Below are positions 54,981 to 64,000 of a stretch of DNA of 64,000 nucleotides, in pieces; positions within the stretch are counted from its first letter, which is position 1, and each line of letters opens with the position of its first letter. The notes beneath the pieces were generated by a model. That model saw only the letters and a list, made by a program, of their open reading frames with translations. It did no database searches and had not been told where the DNA came from. The DNA is from Furcasterigmium furcatum (Eukaryota; Ascomycota; Sordariomycetes; Glomerellales; Plectosphaerellaceae). The stretch lies in the NCBI GenBank assembly GCA_001599815.1, contig BCIA01000002.1, forward strand, positions 5,491,626-5,555,625, written 5' to 3'. Position numbers and translations under genes: made by a program.

Positions 54981-57900
54981 TGTGATGTCTCTCAGATTAT
55001 CCTGTTGTAGAGCTTTGTTTTGTTGCTTGAAGAAGATGTTGAGCTTGGAGGGGGCTGTTCGGTTTTGGCGGGTTGTGTATGGGGGAAGCTTTGAACTGGT
55101 TGCAGCACGGGCGATGGGTCTATTTAACTACTGCCAGACATCCGCCATATGGCAAAGACTCTGATAACCTTACAGTCAGTTGTTGAGCGTATTTTCATGC
55201 TCGGGGGCCAAGGTTTTCGTTGAGTGGTGTGGCGGTGATCCTATGACGCAAAATCCAGCGACCCGTTAAGGGCGGCAGAGTCGACAACGAACTCAAGAAC
55301 GCCTTCGGAGCAGCCTCAGTTTCGAGAGAAGATGCCATGATGTACGGCGACCTACTACCTAGATCTAGGGTGCCGGTTGCATAGCAGCACATGATATCTG
55401 GGATGTCGTTCAACGAAAGCCGCTCGGAAATGTGGTATCGGTTCAGGACTTAGCCACAAAGTCAATACCGTTTGAGCCCAGGATCTGAAAGCCTGTTCTT
55501 ATGGAATCCCATGCGGGCCTTAATATACTGCCACTGACGTCGTCCGTTCTGGCAGTTGAGGCAAACTGGTGATGTCTCCTGGGTCACGTGTGAAGTCACG
55601 ATCCCAATGAAATATACAACGCCGGCTGGTGGACACTAGTCATTGAAGTTTCCAGTTCAAGGTGAACCCAGCTGCACATCATACTGCGAGCCTGCCAGTG
55701 TGTGCCCGAGAGCCTGGGGTGGCTCGTGGTAGGACAGCGGTCGCCAGTTGTTATCAACCAGCAACACTGTGATCAGAAGATGAGCCTCTATAAGCCACAA
55801 TGCATGCCAGCCGCTCATAGAGTGATCGTGACCACAGCCACCTTCGGCCGATGGCTGGATCTCACGCCCATGATGGGGAGACATGCTCAAGGGGCCGCAA
55901 ATGCTGTGGGCGCCACGTCGGTCGACGCCCGGCCGGCGCATGGATGACTGCAACAAGCCTCAAGAGTCCGGCTAGCGATCTCTGCAGGCTAAGGCATATG
56001 CATGTCTCGGTTCAAATGCATGCGCATGTAGCGGCCGGCCTGCAGATCATGCCGACAACCTCGTATCCGACCAGCCGTCGGGGTTGGGCGCGCGTCAAGC
56101 AGTGAAGATCAGAGGTGGGCCAACGAGATGCCTGCCGGGCCTCGCCTTATCGGATCAGGACCAGTATGAGCAGGCGGGATTCGAGACTAATCAGCGGGTG
56201 GGCGGGCGGGTGTGAGGGACAGTCGAGATCTGTTGGGAACCCGAAGAGAGAGAGCATGAAGACGAAGAAACTCTACTTGGGACTTGGTGGGCCAGCACAG
56301 CGCCATTGAGTGCCCTGCAGATATTCATCAAAGCGGTCAACCCGATAAGTGCAATTCAGGATCCCGAGCGGCCTTCCCCACAAAATGCCGACAACAGCTC
56401 CACGCCTCCGGCGGCTTGGGCTCCACTAACAACTGCCCCTTTTCTGCCCCTATTGAAGTTTATCTTCGCCTGCGGCAGCCTTACCCGTCCCCATCATCCC
56501 CTTGACAACTTCAAATCGCGCGGTGGCCGAGATACAGTTTTACTTACATACTTGTGCCAACGAGGAGGGCCGACAAGCGCCGGCGAGGCCCACCTGGTAA
56601 CTCGGTGTTGGTGCCTACCACAATCGAGCCGGAAAGGGGCATCCCGCATCGTGTACCGCACCGGGAAGTGTTTCTCGGAACATTTTGCCGCGACATGCCC
56701 GCAACTGAATCAGCGCTGTGCGAGGACACCAGGCCTTGGCCCCCGGCCACTTCGCCGACTGTTTGTTCCAGCCACCTGCAGGGCAGAGCCCCCGGGCGAG
56801 ACACGCGCACTGCCGAGACGCAGTCACCCGGACAGGCACTGCGCGGTCATCCAAAATGCTCACGCGCTTACAGGTAGTAGATTCGGGGTCTTGGTGACCC
56901 TCACTCACTTCATTGGGACTCGGAACGCTGTGCGTCAAGCGGAGGGATGCTCGGCCCAACGCCTGACAGATCCTGACCAAGTGCCAGGTCAGAAATAGTA
57001 AGTTAAAGAACAGTCTATGTTATTGGTTCAATGTTTACCTGACTACTGCGGGATGATTCTGTGGCTGGCCTAGGACCATAGGTAGCCGTCGAGTTTGTCA
57101 GACGTTGGACCGAGAGCACGGCATATCCGAACCGGCCCAGATCAGCCGTCTCCTTTATTCTGCGTCCCCAGGTTTCTCGGATCTAGCCCAAGTTGATCTC
57201 TGGCTTGAGCAGCACATCTGAACTCAGACCCTGCCATTGCCGTGTCAACCACGCTGTCGTATTCTTGGTAGTACGGAACTCAATTTGCACGGCCAGGTCA
57301 CTCCACGTCTCCAGCAATCGGATCTCCGTCCCTCAGCCCGTTGCAGCCGACCAAGCCCCTCTGGTTCCTTGGTCTCGAGCAGCAAATATGCCATTTTTAC
57401 ATCACATCGTCATGCTAGCGTCGGATTTCATCCTATCTCTCCCTGGCTACAGTGCCACCAGCAACGGCACGGGCAAGCATCTCAGGGGTCAAAGTTAAGC
57501 TGACCGCCCCTAGCTGCCCATTAAGCTCTTCCTGCCTCGGTCTGTGAACCCCTTAGCCTGTCCATGAGGGAGGGTTGCTGACCTTGGCATCAGACCAGGC
57601 ACCACCTGCGTGCGAGCCTCGACAACTCAACGGCGACCCGTTGGGGTGGTAACAGCCATGAGAAGCCGAGGACCCGGCCCTACCACACGGGCAGGCAGGA
57701 CCTGGGTGGATGATCTCGGCCTTGAGACTGGTGCTTTGGTGCCCGAGATGCTACGCCTTGCCGCACGCCGGCCGATATGAAAGTCACGTCGTATTCCCGT
57801 CCAAGCTACTGGGCGCAGGCGGACCGACCGCAGGATTCAGCGGTGCTCAGGAGACATCGTCTAGCTGGCACGCAGGTCATCATAACAAGTCGCGGCACCA

Positions 57901-58062
57901 TAGATATAAAGACAACTTGCATAGCCATCCGCATCTGGAGAGAACGGTAGCGTGGCCATTAGACATTTCCTGGTGTACTGCTCAAGCCCAACCCTCCTTG
58001 CTTCGACGCCTGCCTGACATCATCGTCCGCCTTTATACCAGCCATCAGGCTCACCACCCACG
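54981..58062. promoter_or_regulatory. 3.1-kb divergent intergenic region (repeat precursor / multicopper oxidase)
   Basis: Head-to-head upstream region of two secreted-protein genes. Open frames here (up to 230 codons at 56306-56998, plus) lack signals, domains or plausible splice partners. No RNA gene was recognised. A Ser/Leu-tRNA-like GGTGGCCGAG at 56522 has no matching B box. Confidence 0.45.
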
Positions 58063-60043
58063 ATGCGGAGACTCGCTTTACTGGGCGTGTCTGGCCTGAT
58101 TGCGTCACTTGCCGATGCCGCGACAGTCTCATATGACTGGCACGTCACCTGGGTCAACGCTGCACCAGACGGGTTTGCGAGACCTGTCATCGGCATCAAT
58201 GGACAGTGGCCATGCCCGACCATCGAGGCTTCCGTCGGTGATACCGTGGTGGTGAGACTGACCAATAACCTCGGCAACCAGACCACGGGCCTACACTTCC
58301 ACGGCATCAACCAAGTCAGCACCAACTTCATGGATGGTCCCAGCATGGTGACTCAGTGCCCGCTCCCGCCGAACATGACCATGACTTATCAGTTCACGGT
58401 GAGCTCTTGACTTAAAGGCAAATTGGGCAGAGAGCCGCTTGACTGACTTGAGTCTGGAACAGGCTGATGCTCCAGGCACCTTCTGGTGGCACTCGCACAA
58501 TATGGGACAGTATCCAGATGGGCTCCGGGGAGCGATGATCGTTCGTGATCCTGAAGATCCCTTCGCTGGACAGTATGACGAAGAGTACACCCTTACTCTG
58601 TCTGACTGGTAAGCCAAGCTGTTGAAGCTTTTCAGAGCAGGCAGGCTGACCGTGACCAAGGTATCACCAGCAGACCATCCCACTCGCCCAAGCAATGTTG
58701 AGCCCCAGCAACGTCCAACACCGACCGCCTCTGCCCAACTCCATCGTGGTAAATGATGGCCAGGGAGCCAACTATAATTTCGTCAAGGGGAAAACATACC
58801 GCTTCCGCATTGTCAACTTCGCGGCACTATCACCGTTCTTCATCCATTTCGACTCCCACGACATGAACGTGATTGCCATCGACAGCGCGTACGTGAAGAA
58901 GAAGAAGACTTACATGCTTCGTGTTTCCCCGGCTCAACGCTACGATGTGCTCGTCAGCGCCATCGAGAGAGACAACAGGAACTACCCCTTCCTCATAGCG
59001 CTTGACAGGAATCCCGAGTAGGTTCTGGTCCAGCTTCGCATGAACGATGGACTCAAAGCTGACCTTGGCAGCTATACCAACCCTGCCCTGCCTCAGAGCT
59101 GGCCACTGAACTACACAGGACAACTCGTGATGAAACCCGATGGTGCCTTCACCACCGACGTGGTCAGCGCTTGGCGGCCTCATGACGACTCGCACTTCGA
59201 ACCGCTTTCAGGGGGAATCTACCCTGGCCCCGACAAGACCATCCAGCTCGACTTCACCACATGCTTCGACAACAATGGAATTCCTCGGTAGGTGACTTCC
59301 AAACAAGGATCCTGTGATGACCATCACTGACTCGAGACCCCAAGCGCTTGCTTCAACGGATCGCCGTACATCGACCAGAAGGTACCCAGCCTCTACACCG
59401 CGGCGACCGTCGGCGAGGACAACACCAACCCGGTCGTGTATGGCAATATCCACCCGTACATCGTTTCGGAGAACGACTACGTCGACATTGTCGTCAACAA
59501 TAAGGACATCGCGAACCACCCCTTCCATCTACACGGTCATCACTTCCAGGTCCTCAAACGTCCCACCAGGGGCACCGGCGACTGGCCGGGCGCCCACCGC
59601 GCTCGCCTCAACCAGAACCCTCCCATGCGGGACACGGTCGAGGTCCGCGCCAACTCGTACGTCGTCATCCGCTTCAAGGCGGACAACCCCGGCGTCTACC
59701 TGTTCCACTGCCACATCGAGTGGCATGTTGAGATGGGACTCACCGCGACCATTATCGAGGCACCTGAGCGGCTTCGCGACCTCGACATCCCCGAGGACCA
59801 CCTCGAGATGTGCAGGCATCTGCAGATCCCGGCCGCCGGCAATGCTGGCGGCAACGAGGAGGACCCCCTCGACACGTCCAACTACAACACGGAGCCTCCT
59901 GTGCAGTACATCGGGTAAGTTGGCGCCCCTACCTCATGCATGAGATCAGATGTCTGACAAGGGTGGTGTCTAGGGCGACATATGTCCCGCCCTCCGTGTC
60001 CCGACGAGCCTATCGCCCTCGCAGTCTCAGGGGAATCTTTTGA
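58063..60043 (+). CDS. Secreted multicopper oxidase (laccase/ferroxidase-like)
   Basis: Six exons: 58063-58398, 58463-58608, 58661-59017, 59072-59287, 59345-59914 and 59974-60043, giving 564 aa. Signal peptide: [19 protein letters not shown]. The four copper signatures are intact: HFHGINQ (78 on), [13 protein letters not shown] (His122, His124), [10 protein letters not shown] (410-419) and [12 protein letters not shown] (473-484), with Cys474 for type 1 copper and Leu484 in the axial position. These oxidases couple one-electron substrate oxidation (phenols or Fe2+) to reduction of O2 to water. The DWYHQQT segment aligns with the Fet3-type region, where I recall a ferroxidase Glu before WYH; here it is Asp. 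There is no C-terminal membrane anchor, and the tail is Arg-rich. Read straight through, exon 3 meets a TAG; a GTAGGT intron removes it and restores NPDYTNP. Confidence 0.9.
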
Positions 60044-63000
60044 TCGCAGTTTCTCTCGTAGACCCTGAGATCTATTGGGATGAGACGAAATATTGGATGG
60101 TGTCGTAATGGTGCGGCTCTCCTTGTCGATGGATGCTGTAGGACTGTGGGCTTCTCTTCTCGGTTCGGCGGATGATCTGTCATGAACCTCCTGGTTTCTT
60201 CTTAGCTTAGTATTACCTATGTCAACTTTACTACTTACTTGAATATCTATCAATATTATCGAATGTCAGATTAGATCTGAGAACTTGGGGTGTCGACGCC
60301 TTGGCGTGAGCCTCTGATGGGTGTTGCGCCTCTGGCACAAACGTCTTCCGAGTAAAGCATCATGTCTCTCCTGAAACATGGCCAACCAAGGGCTCGAAAG
60401 AAGAGGGTGCCCAGGAGGGTTCCAGGGCAGCTGGGATCGTAGTGTAGGGACCGAAGAAGAGAAAGACCCGAGAGTCCCCTGATATGAGTGGCTGCACTGC
60501 CCTCCGAGGCGCCCATTACCAGAAACAAATGCTGGGCGCCGAGAGATCGAACAATGCTACCGTCGCAAGAGAAGTCCCAACGAGCGAATCGAGATGACAG
60601 ACACGCTTTTTATGAATAGGGTAGGACACCAAACACCCGAGAGATCCCCATAAAACAAAGCTCCGGACGTCCATCGCCCATGATGCAGCGCACGACGACG
60701 GGACGGAGAAACATGCATACGAGTCAACGCCGCCAGCACGCGAGATTCGAGACTACGACAACGGATAATATCATCATTGGGCAATAAGACGCCACACTGA
60801 GAATCGAGACGTCTTCCTCGGGTTCAGAGGACGGGACTTGAACCGTCCTTGAGGTCACAGCAGTGGTGCGATACCCGGCAGGAGTGGTCTACTTCTAGCT
60901 TTGAACGGCCAGGCTTCAGCTCCGGAGGGCGTGGGAGCTTCATCTCTATCCCTGGAGTCTGGAGTTTCCGACTGGCCGGACGACTAGGAATCAACATGAC
61001 GTCGGCCCGAAGGGACTCTTCCACGACATGGCGACGGCGCCCAGTCGGCTGGCCGAGAATATCTTCTCAAGTCGGCAACATCTCGTCAAGTCAGCAAGAT
61101 GTCGTTTTCAACGCCCAATACAGCCCGCCCGTGGTATCTCAGCCGAGCACATTGCCACGTCATGGTTTCTGTGTAATCCGGTCCAGGAACCCCCTGTCCA
61201 GGAGGTTGACCGGACTGGGCCAGCAGCCAGGACGGTGTGACTGCCGGTGTATCATGCAGGGCTTCTTGAAATAACGTTTCAACGGGGCGTTTGTCTCCGA
61301 GTCTGACGAGTCCGCCTTGCCATGTACCTCGAGGCACAAGCATTCAGGCAGGCATAGACAAGGGCGAGCCGTTTCCAAGCGTGAGAAGATAAGCACAGAA
61401 TGAGCCCGTCATAGATACACGCCGCCCCCTGGAAACAGAGGGGGACTTTGCTTGAGGACCCCAGCAATATGGCGAGGATCCCCAATAACAACAGATGAAA
61501 CGAGGATATCATACAGCCAGGTAATCTTTATAGCTTGTCGGAATGCCAAGTAGCATCAAAGTCCCAACGTAGCAACGTAGCATTCAGGAGGATTCTGCCC
61601 GTCTTGACATGGCAGCTTTCGACTGAGATTCCGGTTGTGGTCGTCCCAAAAGGAAGCATGGAAGCCGCGGAATCTTCTCGGGATGTTCTATGATCCCGAG
61701 TTCTGCGGTGTTGTCACTCAAGGAAGGATACTCGCGTCATCGAGCTGCTGCTGTTGTGACTCGGAAATTGTCCGAAATACTCGTCACCATGTTGAGATGT
61801 TCCTGAATGGTTAGCTGCTGGCACTTACACGCCCATGGCACTGGTTCTGGCCCCGAGGCGTGCAGCAGCTTATTAATACCTGGTATCTATATCATGTAGA
61901 CGGTCCATCATCGAGGCTGGAATGATGGGAAATCATGAGAGTGGCGGAAATGAGTATCACAAGCGGACCGCAACATTTCGCCGTGCTGAGTGATCTTTTT
62001 GGTGAGGGCGAGGGTGAGATCCACGGCAGCTAATCCAGGAACCCTCGGCCGGGGGTGAGCCAAATCACAGTTGAGGCACGGTTGCGGTCTGTGGCCGGAT
62101 GTCCGGCTGGCTGACGGTTTAGTGAAGGATCTCATCGGCTATCTTGCTCCCTGCTCGCGGTGGCCGTCTATTCCACCACATGCAAGACCCATACTGAACC
62201 CCGGTGCAGATGATAACTGCCTCGCCAAGATGGCTTCTTCTACGTGAACTTGACCAGAAACGCGTGCGAAGGAACGATAATCCGGTTGGAGTCACGAACA
62301 TATGCGGTGACTCGGGTGTCCAAGGACGCTTCATGCGAGGCACGATGGAGCCCCCGAGTCCCCGACGGAAAGTGGCGACTTGGATATCACTTGACTGGCT
62401 TCGAGGTCTTCGAGAGCGAGGAAATGCCTCGGCTGAATCGAGAAAAATGCGCAGCATCGCCGATGAGCGAAGACGCCGGGTGCCGGATGGATCTCAAGTC
62501 ATCAGCCGCGTTCCAGCGGTGAACCGCGGTGACCGGAAGGCTGGGTCGAGGGCTGATTCTCGGGAACTCGGTGTCACTCCGTCAGCATGACAGACATAGT
62601 ACGTGCCCGCAGTCATGGTATGCAGGCATGACCTCCGGCTCCTTGGTCGATAACAGGATAATCGGTCGGCAGGGTGTTGGTTGCTGACGAACCCGGCTGC
62701 CCAGGAGTCGTATCATGAGGGGTGTGCAGAAGTAGCAGCATGCAGGCATGACAGATGGCGGTGAAAATCACCGAGGGGCCATGATGTCAGTGTGCCAGGA
62801 AACACGGATGTCATGCTTGACGCAGGTACTGAGATGGAAACAAATGGGAAAGGTGAGCGGAGGTCAAAGTCTCGGTGAGGAGGGGCCGGAAAAAGCCAAG
62901 ACCCGGGCCAGGTCCAGCAATCTGATTGGCTCGGACAGTCCCCTGTCTTGAGCCTCAGCCAACTTCCCACACAGCTTGATCCTCGAACCCTCCACAGTCC

Positions 63001-64000
63001 ATCACGGATTCCCTCGCCGATCCGTCACTGTCAACGGTGGCCGCCATCGTGTCTTCGCTACGGAAATGGCTCCTGCAAAAGCCCCGGAACTTCATGCCGT
63101 GTTTTCTAACTATCGAAAGCGATTCCGTCATCGAAAACGAACCGCCTGCTTGGCCCTTTCCCGCCATGACCCCAGCCTTTGGGGATGTCCGTCGGACAAG
63201 ACTTGGACTGGCAGTTGGCTTGTCCCACTTACTTACACGCCCCTGGAACGTTAGCTGCTAGGCCGGCCTCGTCAAGGACCGTCGTTATCTTGTCCAGGCT
63301 TGGAGTCGACCGCCTCGTATCTCGTGGTTTCACAGTTCAACGGCTTATGTCTCCGCCTTGTGTCGAAGCACCCCGTTGCCTGCCCTTCTAGTCCGGGAGG
63401 CCGGTGCGAGTGCGTGTGGAGGCTATTGCCTACTACCAAGCGTGCACGACGGGACCCCAATGTCCACGATCCTGTCCGTCTTTCCTGAGGTTTCAGGCGC
63501 CTGGCTGAGCTTCAGGCATGTCCGCCCACGCCCTGACACTGGCAGGAGCATGACATCGGATCACGTCACCAGAATTTATGGCATCTTGGACGAGGATATG
63601 GATGAGCCACAGGCGCGGACTGGCTGGATTACGCTCTTGGACATTGTACCTGCCGTCCTCGGCACACCCCGTCAGAGGCGTCCGTTCTTGGAATCGCGTC
63701 GACGTCCGCCGGGGTCGACTCTTCGCCGCCTATCGTGAACCAATGGCACTACCCAAAATAGGCATCCTGTGATCGATCTCCCGCAGTCTCGGTCACCGAA
63801 CATCCTCCCTCCCGGTCTCAGCTGTTCATGGGCGGCTTGGGCGCGCGGGGGCCAAGGGGGGGTGTCTCCATTCAGGCGGTCTGGTCGTTCTTCGATGGAC
63901 TCCGCCGCTCTGCTGATGGCCATCGGCAGCAATGACAGGCCGAGCTGAGACGATGTTTGAGATGCAGATGGTCAGGGCATCTGGCTGGCAAGTGCCGGGC
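60044..64000. other. 4-kb stretch without a supported gene
   Basis: Only short overlapping frames (at most about 140 codons) occur on either strand, none with a domain or credible splice partner. A 13-base direct repeat occurs twice near 62.6-62.75 kb. A B-box-like TTCAAGTCC lies on the minus strand near 60837, but no tRNA folds around it. It may contain regulatory DNA of a gene beyond the window. Confidence 0.45.
62620..62752 (+). repeat. 13-base direct repeat, copies 120 bp apart
   Basis: ATGCAGGCATGAC occurs at 62620-62632 and again at 62740-62752, in non-coding sequence. The spacing is exactly 120 bp. The core TGCAGGCATG is itself near-palindromic. No function is assigned. Confidence 0.6.

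Noticed and set aside
59016..59022. In-frame TAG suggesting the oxidase is a pseudogene
   Set aside because: A 54-bp intron (GTAGGT to GGCAG) removes it and joins two halves of a conserved segment in frame.
45162..60043. A conventional secondary-metabolite gene cluster
   Set aside because: No PKS, NRPS, terpene synthase, P450 or cluster regulator is present; the SDR, decarboxylase and oxidase alone do not make the case.
54135..60043. A ustiloxin-type RiPP cluster
   Set aside because: The precursor has Kex2-like repeats, but no UstYa/DUF3328 or tyrosinase gene is in the window, and the block cores lack the usual Tyr-containing cyclisation motif.
60800..60900. Possible minus-strand tRNA with a B-box-like TTCAAGTCC
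   Set aside because: The T-arm does not pair with a seven-base loop, and no acceptor stem or A box fits around it.

Overview
The window reads as chromosomal DNA of a filamentous ascomycete, most likely a sordariomycete. The protein-coding regions are GC-rich. Introns are short (about 50-120 bp) with GTRNGY-type donors and yAG acceptors. Genes lie on both strands and are mostly eukaryotic housekeeping genes (TEN1, SNF7, SUB1, eL22, IMP3, mitochondrial S18). There are no operons, ribosome-binding sites or CRISPR arrays, and I saw no intact transposon. All identifications rest on motifs and family knowledge; no database search was run.

Layout. 1-2.9 kb: no convincing gene. 2.9-6.1 kb: a PXA/PX/Nexin_C sorting nexin (minus). 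7.2-12.3 kb: four small intron-containing genes, namely SUB1/PC4 coactivator (+), a three-exon unknown (+), TEN1 telomere-capping protein (-) and SNF7/VPS32 of ESCRT-III (+). 12.3-14.8 kb: pyrimidine-rich leader region. 14.8-26.6 kb: one giant gene (3908 aa predicted) made of Pro/Ala/Glu-rich and longer degenerate repeats with a charged, Ser/His/Arg-rich C-terminal third. 26.9-31.0 kb: 5-oxoprolinase (-), convergent with the giant gene. 31.9-33.6 kb: an ADGF/CECR1-type adenosine deaminase-like protein (+). 34.5-35.5 kb: an NmrA-like oxidoreductase (-). 38.0-44.8 kb: a dense translation/mitochondria block with eL22 (+), a mitochondrial carrier (-), IMP3 (-), mitoribosomal bS18m (+) and a PPR-like mitochondrial protein (-). 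45.2-48.8 kb: a hydroxynaphthalene-reductase-type SDR (-), a UPF0390 protein (+) and a PLP amino-acid decarboxylase (-). 50.0-52.5 kb: a DUF92/TMEM19 membrane protein (+) and an unknown conserved-looking protein (-). 54.1-55.0 kb: a secreted precursor with four Kex2-like-delimited Met-Pro repeats (-). 58.1-60.0 kb: a secreted multicopper oxidase with six exons (+). 60.0-64.0 kb: no supported gene.

How the genes fit together. Most are housekeeping genes whose adjacency need not mean shared function. IMP3 and bS18m share a 253-bp divergent promoter, pairing cytosolic ribosome biogenesis with the mitochondrial ribosome. The most unusual locus is 54.1-60.0 kb. It holds a putative Kex2-processed repeat protein whose blocks are runs of the tetrapeptide Met-Pro-x-x bounded by His, diverging across about 3 kb from a secreted copper oxidase. 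A processed peptide system, possibly one that binds metal, is an inference that can be tested. The second notable object is the giant low-complexity gene, whose architecture recalls the very large fungal tether proteins often annotated as involucrin-repeat proteins or leashins.
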